From Acidimicrobiia bacterium (lineage in GTDB: Bacteria > Actinomycetota > Acidimicrobiia > Acidimicrobiales > Aldehydirespiratoraceae): 51,949 nt of DNA. Below are positions 15,839 to 23,822 of this stretch, piece after piece. Position numbers and translations under genes: made by a program. Location of the stretch: positions 1 through 51,949 of the forward strand of contig JAJEEV010000018.1 in the NCBI GenBank assembly GCA_022820805.1, written 5' to 3'. The notes below the pieces were generated by a model. That model was not told the DNA's origin. It saw only the letters and a program-made list of their open reading frames with translations, and did not search any database. Position 1 is the first letter of the stretch; the number at the start of each line of letters is the position of its first letter.

Positions 15839-17034
15839 CGCGCCAGCCGGCTGCGGATGTGGTGGGTGTAGACGTGGGCGGCCACCGCGGCGGGACTGGT
15901 GCGCCAGCAGCGGAGCGGGTCGAACCCGTCGTGGACGAGGCACATGTTGCACGACACGCACTCGACGGTGCCGGTCCGCCCGGCCGCGAGCTTGTTGGGG
16001 AGATCGGGCTCGCGTATGAACGGCCGGGACATGGCCAGGAAGTCGGCGTCCCCAGAGCGGATCACGTCGGCCATCGTCTGAGTGGTGCGGATCCCCCCGA
16101 CGAGGATCACCGGGATGTCCACCACGTCCTTCACGGCCCGGGCGAAGTGCCGGTAGTAGGCCTCGGGTCCCTCGGGCCTCACCAGTCGCTGCACCAGCCC
16201 GTTGCGGGCCGCCTGGGCCGCGCCGACGGCGACGTAGGTACGGATGTTCTCGAGATAGCTCCTCATGATCCCGTAGGACACCTCCACCGCGTCCAGCCCC
16301 CGCTCGGCCAGCAGCCGCACCCGCTCCACGCTCTCGGGCACTCCGAGCCCTCCCTCGATGGAGTCGCCGATGCCGATGCGGGCCGTCACGCAGAAGTCGT
16401 CGCCCACCGCGGCCCTCACCGCGTCGTAGACCGCCAGCGCGAACCGGCCGCGGCGCTCGGGGTCGCCACCCCAGTCGTCGGTGCGCACGTTGGTGATCGG
16501 CGACGAGAACTCCGAGATCAGGTAGCCGTTGCCTCCATGGATGTGGACGCCGTCGAACCCGGCCTGCTTCGCTCGCCTCGCCGCCTGCCCGAAGGCGGCG
16601 ATCACGTCGGTGATGTCGTCCGGCGTCGCCTCGCGGGGCTGCAGCCCGTACATCTCGTTGGCTGTCGGCGACGGGGCGATCGGTCCGACCTCGGGCAGCA
16701 TCGTCTGGCTCCCGGCGTGTCCTATCTCGGCGAGGATCCGACCGCCGTGGGCGTGCACCGCGTCGGTGACCTGCACCATCGACTCGACGAGGCGGTCGTC
16801 GTACAGGCCGGGCTGGTTGGCGCTGGCCTGGCCGCGGGGCTCCACGTAGATGTGCCCCGTGAGGAGCAACCCGGCCCCGCCGGCGGCCAGCGTGCCGTAC
16901 AGGCCAGCGAGGGCCGGCGTCCCGGATCCGTCGGGCGCGGCCATCGTCTCGGAGGTCGAGGCTCTCACCAGCCGGTTCTCGAGCGTCAGCGAACCGATCC
17001 TGCCGGGTTCCAGGTAGGGAGCGTCGGCAACCAC
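15811..17034 (-). CDS. NADH:flavin oxidoreductase, Old Yellow Enzyme family
   Basis: A 407-aa TIM-barrel flavoenzyme starting LEPGRIGSLTLENRLVRAST. The FMN and substrate motifs include ILAEIGHAGSQT, GFDGVHIHGGNGYLISEFSS and VTARIGIGDSIEGG. Near the end CVSCNMCLVHDGFDPLRC gives a C-x2-C-x2-C-x10-C pattern suited to a [4Fe-4S] cluster as in 2,4-dienoyl-CoA reductase and trimethylamine dehydrogenase relatives, but with no following FAD/NAD domain. GTG 17034 has TAGCCT 8 nt upstream. The C-terminal RSRLARRPSKQAGE is encoded inside a dispersed repeat, so the native end may have been altered. The substrate is unknown. Confidence 0.85.
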   Translation of the reverse strand: MVADAPYLEPGRIGSLTLENRLVRASTSETMAAPDGSGTPALAGLYGTLAAGGAGLLLTGHIYVEPRGQASANQPGLYDDRLVESMVQVTDAVHAHGGRILAEIGHAGSQTMLPEVGPIAPSPTANEMYGLQPREATPDDITDVIAAFGQAARRAKQAGFDGVHIHGGNGYLISEFSSPITNVRTDDWGGDPERRGRFALAVYDAVRAAVGDDFCVTARIGIGDSIEGGLGVPESVERVRLLAERGLDAVEVSYGIMRSYLENIRTYVAVGAAQAARNGLVQRLVRPEGPEAYYRHFARAVKDVVDIPVILVGGIRTTQTMADVIRSGDADFLAMSRPFIREPDLPNKLAAGRTGTVECVSCNMCLVHDGFDPLRCWRTSPAAVAAHVYTHHIRSRLARRPSKQAGE

Positions 17035-17109
17035 GGCCTTACAGGCTAGGGGAGGCCCGCTTCGGTCGGAGGGACTTGATCGTCAGGATCCTGATGCTCA
17101 GGCCCAGAC

Positions 17110-17141
17110 AGACTAGAACTAGTCTATACTAGTTCTAGTCT
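17110..17141. promoter_or_regulatory. Palindromic operator upstream of vapBC-like module
   Basis: AGACTAGAACTAGT and ACTAGTTCTAGTCT are a perfect 14-bp inverted repeat separated by CTAT. The spacer region contains TATACT (17125-17130), a good -10 hexamer. The site ends 10 nt before the antitoxin ATG. It is the obvious binding site for the antitoxin-toxin complex. Confidence 0.75.
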
Positions 17142-17151
17142 GGAGGAAGAG

Positions 17152-17439
17152 ATGTCGTCAGAATCAATCGGAGCGTCCATTCCCTGGACAGTCGCGGACG
17201 CCAAGGCACAGCTGTCGCACATCCTCCGATGTGCTGACGCGGAGGGACCGCAGCGTATCGGCAGGCACCGCACCTACGTGCTTGTTCCCGAGCGACTATG
17301 GGAGTCCCGCTCGTCGTTGGAGACCCCCATGGGACGCTGGCTCATTGAGAACATGCCGAGGGGATACGAACTCGAACTTCCAGACCGGCATTCCAGTCGT
17401 GACACGCCCTTCACCGACTGGGGGCGCGACGAGAAATGA
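17152..17439 (+). CDS. vapB: Antitoxin of VapBC-type module, Phd-like
   Basis: A 95-aa protein with a Phd/YefM-like N-terminus (PWTVADAKAQLSHILRCAD, then RIGRHRTYVLVPERLWES) and a hydrophilic C-terminus. A GGAGGAAGAG ribosome-binding site precedes the ATG. Its stop overlaps the next ATG by 4 nt (ATGA). It would neutralise the PIN toxin and repress at the palindrome just upstream. Confidence 0.82.
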   Translation: MSSESIGASIPWTVADAKAQLSHILRCADAEGPQRIGRHRTYVLVPERLWESRSSLETPMGRWLIENMPRGYELELPDRHSSRDTPFTDWGRDEK

Positions 17440-17849
17440 CCGGAGTCCTCCTCGACACCAACGTCGTGTCCGAGACGGCGCGGTCCGAGCCCGACGGAAG
17501 GGTGCTGGCCTTCCTGTCCGCCGACCATCAGTTCTGGCTGTCGACCATCGTGATCCATGAACTGGAGTTCGGCGTGAATATGCTCCCCCTCGGCCGTCGC
17601 CGGGACCTGATAGCTGCGGCGGTACGGTCGTTGGTGGCGCGCCATGGCAACCGGATCCTCCCCGTCGGAGTCGAAGAGGCGGAACAGGCTGCGAACCTCC
17701 GTGCCCGAACCCGGCAGTTGGGACGGACCCTCGATCTGGGAGACGCCCTGATCGCCGCCACTGCGGCCGTCAACAACCTGGCCATCGCCACCAGGAACAC
17801 CAAGCACTTCGAGGACCTCGACCTCGAAGTCGTCAATCCCTGGAGCTAA
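17436..17849 (+). CDS. vapC: PIN-domain ribonuclease toxin VapC
   Basis: A 137-aa PIN domain. Asp7 lies in VLLDTNVVSE, Glu42 in STIVIHELEFG, and Asp103 in LGDALIAATA. The fourth position is Asn in TRNTKHF, as in FitB-like proteins. These acids bind Mg2+/Mn2+ for RNA cleavage. Translational coupling to the antitoxin and its operator make the assignment firm. The RNA target is unknown. Confidence 0.92.
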   Translation: MTGVLLDTNVVSETARSEPDGRVLAFLSADHQFWLSTIVIHELEFGVNMLPLGRRRDLIAAAVRSLVARHGNRILPVGVEEAEQAANLRARTRQLGRTLDLGDALIAATAAVNNLAIATRNTKHFEDLDLEVVNPWS

Positions 17850-18051
17850 TCCCGAGCGCCATTTGACGGAACTCGCCGAGCACTTCGTCGAGCAAGAACT
17901 CCTCGTGCACGATGAGCCTCCGCGTGTTGAACTCCTCCTCAAGTGTCGGATCCCACGGCGTGGGACCGCAGTTCTTGGTGTCGCGCTCCAGCCGCGTCCC
18001 GCCGTTCTCGGCCCGGGTGACTGCGTCCCGGTAGTCCCGTGCGCCCATCAT
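17833..18051 (-). CDS. Possible small hypothetical protein
   Basis: A 72-residue frame, [18 protein letters not shown] then [20 protein letters not shown], ends inside the vapC 3' end (17-nt antisense overlap). The amino-acid mix is reasonable for a real charged helical protein, but there is no family match I recognise, no clear ribosome-binding site, and the codon bias is weak. It may be a remnant carried in with the toxin-antitoxin pair. Confidence 0.3.
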   Translation of the reverse strand: MMGARDYRDAVTRAENGGTRLERDTKNCGPTPWDPTLEEEFNTRRLIVHEEFLLDEVLGEFRQMALGISSRD

Positions 18052-18143
18052 CCAGGGGCGGTTTGCTCGGTGTGGGTGCATTCTGCTTCCAGTTCCGGTC
18101 GGGGTTCCCGGCCGGTGCCGGGGTGCCGGTAGCCTTCAGCGTC

Positions 18144-19700
18144 GTGGCTGGTACGCCCATGCACGACAAGCTCGACGACCTGCGGGCCCGGAAGTCCGAG
18201 GCGCTGTCCGCCGGTCCGGAGCGGGCGGTGAAGCGCCAGCACGACAAGGGCAAGCTGCTGGCCCGGGAACGGCTCGAGTACCTGCTCGACGAGGGATCGT
18301 TCCACGAGCTGGACATGCTGGCCCGGCACCGGGCCCACGAGGCCGGACTCGACGACCGTCCCTACACCGACGGCGTGATCACCGGGTGGGGCACGATCGA
18401 CGGTCGCAAGGTGTTCGTGTTCGCCCAGGACTTCACGGTGATGGGCGGCGCGCTGGGGGAGGTGTTCGCCGAGAAGCTCCACAAGGTGATGGACCTGGCG
18501 CTGTCGGTGGGCGCTCCCATGATCGGGCTCAACGACGGCGCCGGCGCCCGGATCCAGGAGGGCGTGGTGTCCCTCGACGGCTACGGCGGGATCTTCTACC
18601 GCAACGTGCAGGCCTCCGGCGTCATCCCCCAGATCAGCGTGATCCTCGGGCCGTGCGCGGGCGGCGCCGTCTACAGCCCGGCCATGACCGACTTCATCTT
18701 CATGGTCCGCGAGAAGTCCCACATGTTCATCACCGGTCCCGACGTGGTGCGAACCGTCACCGGCGAGGCGGTGACCCTCGAGGACCTGGGCGGGGCCACC
18801 AGCCACAGCACCAAGTCGGGCGTGGCCACGTTCGTCGGCGCCGACGAGCACGACGTGCTCGACGAGGTCAAGACGCTGCTGTCGTTCCTGCCCTCCAACA
18901 ACCTGGAACGGCCCCCGACCTACAAGTCGGCCGACGATCCGGACCGGGAGTGCACAGCGCTCGACACCCTGCTGCCCGACAGCCCCAACGTTCCCTACGA
19001 CATGAAGGACGTGATCTCCGAGGTGGTCGACGACGGCGACTTCCTGGAGTACCACGCCTCTTGGGCCCGCAGCATCGTGTGCGGCTTCGCCCGCATCGAC
19101 GGCCGGTCGGTGGGCGTGGTCGGCAACCAGCCGATGGTTCTGGCCGGGGTGCTCGACATCGAGTCGGCCGAGAAGGCGGCCCGCTTCGTGCGCACCTGCG
19201 ACGCCTACAACATCCCGCTGCTGACCTTCGTCGACGTGCCCGGCTTCCTGCCGGGGGTGGACCAGGAGCACGGCGGCATCATCCGTCACGGGGCCAAGCT
19301 GCTGTACGCCTACTGCGAGGCCGCAGTGCCCCGCATCTCGGTGATCACCCGCAAGGCCTACGGCGGCGCCTACGTCGTGATGGACTCCAAGGGCGTCGGC
19401 TCGGACCTCTCGCTGGCGTGGCCGTCAGCGGAGATCGCGGTGATGGGACCCCAGGGCGCGGTCGAGATCATCTACCGCCGCGAGCTGGCCGACGCGGCCG
19501 ACCCCTCGGCGCGGCGCGACGAGCTGGTTGACGAGTACACGCAGCGCCTGGCCAACCCCTACATCGCGGCCGAGCGCGGCTTCGTGGACGAGGTGATCGA
19601 GCCGTCGCAGACCCGCCGCAAGATCGTGGCCGGCCTGCGGATGCTGGAGTCCAAGCGCGAGGAGATCCCCGAACGCAAGCACGGGAACGTCCCGCTGTGA
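18144..19700 (+). CDS. accD5: Acyl-CoA (propionyl-CoA) carboxylase beta subunit
   Basis: A 518-aa carboxyltransferase subunit with two crotonase-like halves. The N half has [40 protein letters not shown] and [13 protein letters not shown]. The C half has [34 protein letters not shown] and [14 protein letters not shown]. It moves carboxyl from biotin to propionyl- or acetyl-CoA. GTG 18144 has TAGCCT 8 nt before it; ATG 18159 is the alternative. The partner biotinylated alpha subunit is not in the window. A small epsilon-like gene overlaps its stop. Confidence 0.93.
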   Translation: MAGTPMHDKLDDLRARKSEALSAGPERAVKRQHDKGKLLARERLEYLLDEGSFHELDMLARHRAHEAGLDDRPYTDGVITGWGTIDGRKVFVFAQDFTVMGGALGEVFAEKLHKVMDLALSVGAPMIGLNDGAGARIQEGVVSLDGYGGIFYRNVQASGVIPQISVILGPCAGGAVYSPAMTDFIFMVREKSHMFITGPDVVRTVTGEAVTLEDLGGATSHSTKSGVATFVGADEHDVLDEVKTLLSFLPSNNLERPPTYKSADDPDRECTALDTLLPDSPNVPYDMKDVISEVVDDGDFLEYHASWARSIVCGFARIDGRSVGVVGNQPMVLAGVLDIESAEKAARFVRTCDAYNIPLLTFVDVPGFLPGVDQEHGGIIRHGAKLLYAYCEAAVPRISVITRKAYGGAYVVMDSKGVGSDLSLAWPSAEIAVMGPQGAVEIIYRRELADAADPSARRDELVDEYTQRLANPYIAAERGFVDEVIEPSQTRRKIVAGLRMLESKREEIPERKHGNVPL

Positions 19701-19930
19701 CCGTGCCGGAGGCACCGGCACCGGCGACCTCGCCGGGCGGCCTGGAGATCATGTCCATCACCCCCGAGCCGACCGAGCCCGAACGCGCCGCGATCACCGC
19801 GGCCATCGAGGCGCTGCACTCCGAGCTGTGGCCGCGGTTCAGCGCCGCGGCGATGCCGTCGGCCTCGCCCCGCTGGCGCTACGCAGGCCGACCCTGGCAG
19901 CGCCGGAACCGCTACGGCGGCTGGGCCTGA
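19697..19930 (+). CDS. Acyl-CoA carboxylase epsilon-like subunit
   Basis: A 77-aa protein whose GTG overlaps the carboxylase stop by 4 nt. It carries [20 protein letters not shown] and ends in a basic aromatic [11 protein letters not shown] segment with a terminal W-A. That length, position and basic C-terminus match actinobacterial acyl-CoA carboxylase epsilon subunits, which bridge and stimulate the alpha/beta complex. Sequence conservation in this family is low, so the call leans on context. Confidence 0.7.
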   Translation: MTVPEAPAPATSPGGLEIMSITPEPTEPERAAITAAIEALHSELWPRFSAAAMPSASPRWRYAGRPWQRRNRYGGWA

Positions 19931-19942
19931 GAGGCAGCCGGG

Positions 19943-20680
19943 CTAAGCGGCCACGAACAGCCTGGGCGGCGGGGACTCCAGCAGTTCCCGCAGGCGGCGC
20001 AGGTAGTCCTGGCGGGGGATCGCTGCCACGCCGAGGGAGCGCAGGTGCGGCGTCGCCCACTGGACGTCGATCAGCCGGCGGTGCCCATCGCACAGGCCCT
20101 CGGCCAGAGCCACGAGAGCGACCTTCGAGGCGTCCCTGGACCGGTAGAACATCGACTCGCCCGCGAACAGCCCGCCGACGGCCAGGCCGTAGAGGCCGCC
20201 GGCGAGCCTGCCCCCGCTCCATGCCTCGACGCTGTGGGCGAAGCCCTCGCGGTGCAGCTGCACGTAGGCGGCCTGCATCTGGTCGTCGATCCAGCCGTGG
20301 GGCCTGGCCGGGTCGGCGCAACCACTGACCACCGCGGCGAAGGCCGTGTCGATCCTGATCTCGTAGCGGCGGCGGGCCTGCCGCAGCGAGCGGTGGACGA
20401 TCATCCGCTCCGGCTCGAGGACGCCCCGCTCGGGAGGGGACCACCAGCCGATCCGCCCGCCCGGCTTCAGCGGCATGGGGAACAGCCCCCGGCTGTAGGC
20501 CGCGATCAGCGTCGCCGGCTCCAGGTCGGCGCCCACGGCCACGAGCCCGGCCTGGTCGCTGTCGGAGGGGTGCGGGAACGCCCAACGGCAGGCCGGCAGC
20601 CGCACGGTCCGGCCGTGCTGCACGGCGCGCACCCCGGTGAGGGGTCCAGGGTGGGGCGGGCGCCCCGCATCGGCGGGCAC
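19943..20680 (-). CDS. aat: Leucyl/phenylalanyl-tRNA-protein transferase
   Basis: A 245-aa Aat enzyme, which adds Leu/Phe to N-terminal Lys/Arg and so marks proteins for ClpAP/ClpS. It has CRWAFPHPSDSDQAGLVAVG, YSRGLFPMPLKPGGRIGWWS, PERGVLEPERMIVHRSLR, a conserved HGWIDDQMQAAY, GLYGLAVGGLFAGESMFY and DVQWATPHLRSLGV. GTG 20680 is chosen because a TACTCT box lies 7 nt upstream; an internal GTG would give about 229 aa. It is divergent from the gene at 20704, with overlapping -10 boxes. Confidence 0.92.
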   Translation of the reverse strand: MPADAGRPPHPGPLTGVRAVQHGRTVRLPACRWAFPHPSDSDQAGLVAVGADLEPATLIAAYSRGLFPMPLKPGGRIGWWSPPERGVLEPERMIVHRSLRQARRRYEIRIDTAFAAVVSGCADPARPHGWIDDQMQAAYVQLHREGFAHSVEAWSGGRLAGGLYGLAVGGLFAGESMFYRSRDASKVALVALAEGLCDGHRRLIDVQWATPHLRSLGVAAIPRQDYLRRLRELLESPPPRLFVAA

Positions 20681-20687
20681 CCCCGAA

Positions 20688-20697
20688 AGAGTAGGTT
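20688..20697. promoter_or_regulatory. Overlapping divergent -10 boxes
   Basis: AGAGTAGGTT holds two face-to-face -10 hexamers sharing the central TA. TAGGTT (20692-20697) lies 6 nt before ATG 20704 on the plus strand. TACTCT (20693-20688) lies 7 nt before GTG 20680 on the minus strand. One site could direct divergent, mutually exclusive leaderless transcription of aat and the methyltransferase-like gene. Confidence 0.6.
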
Positions 20698-20703
20698 GAG
20701 GAG

Positions 20704-21183
20704 ATGGTGATCGCCGCCGGGAACGGGCGGGTCGGCGCGCCGGTTCCACCGGCATTGCTGGACGGCCCGGGCGAGCGCTGGGAGGCGCTGGCCGCCTCCG
20801 CGGCCGGCCGTGTGCTCGAACTGCCCTCCGAGGCCGTCGAGGAGGCCGTGCGCACCGAGGGCGCCCGCGGCGCCCGCTACGACACCATCCTGTCGTTCAT
20901 GCGCACCCCTCAGGTGTCCGATCTCGGCAGCTTCGTTGCGGCGCTGGAGCAGGTCCTGGCCCGCGACGGGTGGATCCTCATGCTGGAGCCGTCCGTCGCC
21001 GGCACCCGGGGGCTGCCGGGCCGGCGGGGCCGCGGTCGGCCCGGGCGCGACGTGGTGTCGGCCCTGCGGGCCGGCGGCTTCATGGTCACCGACCTCCACC
21101 GCCGCGAGCAGGCGGCGGCTCCGGCGAGGTCGCGGCGCTATCTGGAGATCCGCGCCCGGCGCGAGACGCCGATCGAGTCATGA
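20704..21183 (+). CDS. Degenerate class I methyltransferase-like protein
   Basis: The 159-aa protein has a Rossmann-like order of elements: GRVLELPSEAVEEAV, then ARYDTILSFMRTPQVSDLGS, LEQVLARDGWILMLEPS and RDVVSALRAGGFMVTDLHRR. This mirrors the second half of a SAM-dependent methyltransferase (motifs II-VI). The Gly-rich SAM loop is missing and the length is short, so catalysis is doubtful. Its stop overlaps the start of the next gene (ATGA), so the two are coupled. Confidence 0.5.
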   Translation: MVIAAGNGRVGAPVPPALLDGPGERWEALAASAAGRVLELPSEAVEEAVRTEGARGARYDTILSFMRTPQVSDLGSFVAALEQVLARDGWILMLEPSVAGTRGLPGRRGRGRPGRDVVSALRAGGFMVTDLHRREQAAAPARSRRYLEIRARRETPIES

Positions 21184-21869
21184 CGCGGCTGGTTCTGGCC
21201 GGGGGCCGGGAGCTGGACGCGGGCACCGCGGCCGGCCGAGCGCTGGCCGGCTGCGACTCGGTCGCGGTGGTGACGCTGGCCGCTGCGTTCCGGCGTCCGG
21301 ACGCGCTCGCCTCCAAGATCAGCGCCTGGGCCGACGCCCTGCCGGTGGAGCACGTGGTGGTGAGGGCCGTGCGGCGGTCCGATTCGCTGGATCCGGCTGT
21401 GGCGAAGCCGATCGCGGGCTGCGACGGGGTGCTCGTGCTGGACGGATCGCCTGCTCATTTCGTGGCCGCGGCGAAGGGGACCCCGCTGCTGGACGCCATC
21501 GTGGCGGCCCACCGCACCGGTGCCGCCGTCGCGTGGTCCGGCGCGACCGCGGCCGCGGTGTGCGCCTCGATGGTGGACGACCGCGGGGGCGCGCTCACCG
21601 TCGGCCTGGGGCTGCACGACGGGATCGTGGTGGCCGCGGCTTGGGAGAGCTGGCCCCGGGACCGGCGCCGCCGCCTCCGGGGAATGGTTCCCGAGTCGGC
21701 GCTGTTCATGGCCCTGGAGTCGGGCGCGGCCGTGGAGTCGACCGCGCCGCCCCAGGAGTGGGCATCCCCGGCGAGGCCCGAGGACTGGACGGTGCTCGGC
21801 GGCTCGGTCGAGGCCCGCCAGGGCGGGACCCCGGTGACGTTGGCCGGCCCGCCGGGGGCCGACCCCTAA
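21180..21869 (+). CDS. Peptidase S51 / cyanophycinase-like protein, catalytic Ser unclear
   Basis: A 229-aa alpha/beta protein. The order of elements fits the S51 (dipeptidase E / cyanophycinase) amidotransferase-like fold: SVAVVTLAAAFRRPD, a domain with CDGVLVLDGSPAHFVAA in the place of the G-G-[ND]-Q loop, then AVAWSGATAAAVCASMVDD in the place of the nucleophile elbow G-T-S-A-G-A. Here the elbow reads G-A-T-A-A-A, so the catalytic Ser appears replaced by Thr. It may be inactive, or a binding protein. Translation is coupled to the upstream gene. Confidence 0.5.
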   Translation: MTRLVLAGGRELDAGTAAGRALAGCDSVAVVTLAAAFRRPDALASKISAWADALPVEHVVVRAVRRSDSLDPAVAKPIAGCDGVLVLDGSPAHFVAAAKGTPLLDAIVAAHRTGAAVAWSGATAAAVCASMVDDRGGALTVGLGLHDGIVVAAAWESWPRDRRRRLRGMVPESALFMALESGAAVESTAPPQEWASPARPEDWTVLGGSVEARQGGTPVTLAGPPGADP

Positions 21870-21893
21870 GTGCCGGCCCGCCCGCTCGGGCCG

Positions 21894-22799
21894 TCAGCCC
21901 GCGGGGGTCTCCTCGATGGTCACCGAGTGCACGGTCACGTCCCGCGAGGGCGCACCGCCGAGCCGCCCGCCCGGCTCGTGAAGGGCGATGATCGACTGGG
22001 CGACGGCCAGCCCCGCGTCGTCGGTGTTGCCGAAGACCACGTACACGCCTTGGGAGTCCAGCCGGGCGGCGTTCGGTCCGGTGGTGAGGAAGAACTGCGC
22101 GCCGGCCGCGTCACGCCCCGCTGACCGGGCCATCACGAGCTGGCCGGGCTGGTAGCGGTACGGCCCGGTCAGCTGGCCGGTGTCGGGGTCCTCGTCGAAG
22201 GCGGGCTCGTCGGGGATGGTGTAACCCGGACCGGGGTCCCCGGCGTCGTCGGTGTGGGGAGATCCGCCCTGGATGATGTCGATGCCGGGGTCGGTGCGGA
22301 ACAGCAGGGTGCCGTCGTAGTAGCCCCACCGGGCCAGGGTGACGAAGTTGTTCACCGTGAGCGGGGTCTCCGAGGCGGTCAGATCGAAGCGCATCTCGCC
22401 CTCGCTGGTGTCGAACACCGCCACGTAGCCGGCCTCGGGATCGATGCACATCGGCTGGCGCCCGTCGAAGTCGATCGTCCGCGGGCTCGAACCGTCCACC
22501 TCGGGACATCCCGTCGCCGATCCTGTGCCGGGCTCGGTGCTGTCGGGCTCGGGTGCCGGAGCATCCTCGCCGAGGTCGGCGGTGATGTCCTCGGACACCG
22601 GCTCATCGATGGCGACCGGTTCGTCCGAGTCGCCGCGCTGCAGGTAGCCGATCACCGCGATGGCGGCTCCCACCACCACCACGGCGATGCCGATCACCTT
22701 GATGCGCCTGTTGGTGGCGTACTTCTTGGCCGCGGCCTCATCCGCGGCGATGCGCAGCATGCGGTTCTGGCGTTGGCGCTCCCGCTTCGGTGTGCTCAT
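21894..22799 (-). CDS. Membrane-anchored cyclophilin-type peptidyl-prolyl isomerase
   Basis: The 301-aa protein has a basic N-terminus and a transmembrane helix (~35-52, VIGIAVVVVGAAIAVIGYL). An acidic/Pro linker follows, then a cyclophilin domain (~125-295) with FVTLARWGYYDGTLLFRTD, GIDIIQGGSP, QFFLTTGP and VVFGNTDDAGLAV. The catalytic Arg is present in LLFRTD. It would act on the outer face of the membrane in protein folding. It follows the small membrane protein gene by 3 nt, in one operon. Confidence 0.88.
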   Translation of the reverse strand: MSTPKRERQRQNRMLRIAADEAAAKKYATNRRIKVIGIAVVVVGAAIAVIGYLQRGDSDEPVAIDEPVSEDITADLGEDAPAPEPDSTEPGTGSATGCPEVDGSSPRTIDFDGRQPMCIDPEAGYVAVFDTSEGEMRFDLTASETPLTVNNFVTLARWGYYDGTLLFRTDPGIDIIQGGSPHTDDAGDPGPGYTIPDEPAFDEDPDTGQLTGPYRYQPGQLVMARSAGRDAAGAQFFLTTGPNAARLDSQGVYVVFGNTDDAGLAVAQSIIALHEPGGRLGGAPSRDVTVHSVTIEETPAG

Positions 22800-22802
22800 C
22801 GG

Positions 22803-22982
22803 TTAGAGGACCGACACCAACCCCACCAGCAGTGAGGCAACCATCATCACCGCCACCACGACCGCCACTAGTGCGACCAGCCGGCGCTGGCGGCTCCGGC
22901 GAGATCCGGGCCTCGGACCGCCGGTCGCCGGCCGTGCCTCGGCGCGCTGTCGACGCTTTCGAACCTCGCTCTGGGACGGCAC
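22803..22982 (-). CDS. Small single-pass membrane protein
   Basis: A 59-aa frame from GTG 22982 to TAA 22803-22805. Residues 1-34 are highly basic (EVRKRRQRAE, GSRRSRQRR) and 35-59 form one hydrophobic helix (LVALVAVVVAVMMVASLLVG). A TAGGGT box lies exactly 6 nt before the GTG, supporting a real leaderless start. The PPIase start codon follows 3 nt after the stop. Topology would be basic end inside, helix across the membrane. Function is unknown; it is too small for usual ORF cut-offs. Confidence 0.65.
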   Translation of the reverse strand: MPSQSEVRKRRQRAEARPATGGPRPGSRRSRQRRLVALVAVVVAVMMVASLLVGLVSVL

Positions 22983-23101
22983 GGCCCAACCCTACATCGG
23001 TGCCCTGCCGGCCACTCCGGGGCCGCCGACGCCGGCAGCCGCGCCGGGTGGGGGCAGTGCCGGGATACTCATGCTGGGGCCGGATCGCGTACCGTGGTGC
23101 G

Positions 23102-23686
23102 ATGCCGACTCGCGGCTTCCGCGCGCCGTCAAGGCTGCTCCAGGGTCTCAGCGCGGTCTGGGTCCTCGCCGTCGTCGCGGCCGGATCAGCGTGCGCCAGT
23201 ACCGACGACGGAGTGCAGGACAGCGCCGTCCCCGCCGGCGAGACGGCCGCAGCCACAACCGCCGAGGCGCCGGCGGAGCCCCCTCCCACCGAGGCGCCGA
23301 CGACGTCCGCGGGACCGCCCCCATCGGAGGGGACGGTCGAGATCGGTGACGCCTCCTATGAGTTCGCGGTCAGCTGTGAGGAGCGGGGCGCGGGCGAGGT
23401 GATAGTTGTCGGGGAGGGACAGGACCCAGTCTCGGGCGGTGAGGTCAGGCTGTACGTGCAGGCGTTCCTCGGCGACCCCTACATCGGCCTGTACCTCGAG
23501 GACGGAACGCTCTTCGAGCCCTCACTGGAGGGCTCACTGGACCTGTACGTGCAGGACGACGTGATCCGCGCCTCCGCGATCCGCTTCGTGAGGGACCTCG
23601 ACCTCGAGACGGGCACCGCCACCGAGGTCGGATTCGGCGAACTCGAGATCCACTGCTACGAGTACTCCCGCGAGACCAACGCCTGA
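23102..23686 (+). CDS. Secreted lipoprotein of unknown function
   Basis: A 194-aa protein with a signal peptide ending AAGSAC (lipobox). An Ala/Thr/Pro-rich linker follows (~35-75), then a ~120-aa beta-rich domain starting VEIGDASYEFAVSCEE and containing GQDPVSGGEVRLYVQAFLGD. Two Cys (SCEE, IHCYE) could form a disulfide. The arrangement recalls small mycobacterial lipoprotein antigens (LpqH-like), but similarity is too weak for a family call. TACCGT lies 6 nt before the ATG. Confidence 0.7.
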   Translation: MPTRGFRAPSRLLQGLSAVWVLAVVAAGSACASTDDGVQDSAVPAGETAAATTAEAPAEPPPTEAPTTSAGPPPSEGTVEIGDASYEFAVSCEERGAGEVIVVGEGQDPVSGGEVRLYVQAFLGDPYIGLYLEDGTLFEPSLEGSLDLYVQDDVIRASAIRFVRDLDLETGTATEVGFGELEIHCYEYSRETNA

Positions 23687-23720
23687 GTCCCCGTAGTGCG
23701 GCCGGCCCGCGAGCGGGCGC

Positions 23721-23814
23721 TCTCATTCCCGCTCTTGTTCGCTTCGCTCACGGGCCGCTCGGGCCACGGCCTCGCCCGTACGAGCCGGATTCGCTTGTCT
23801 ATCCGCTCGGCCTC
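23721..23814 (+). repeat. Dispersed ~92-bp repeat, copy 2
   Basis: TCTCATTCCCGCTCTTGTTC through CTCGGCCTC. It lies exactly between two convergent genes. It differs from the other copies by a few substitutions (GCTTCGCTCA for GCTGCGCTCA). Confidence 0.8.
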
Positions 23815-23822
23815 TGGTGGGT

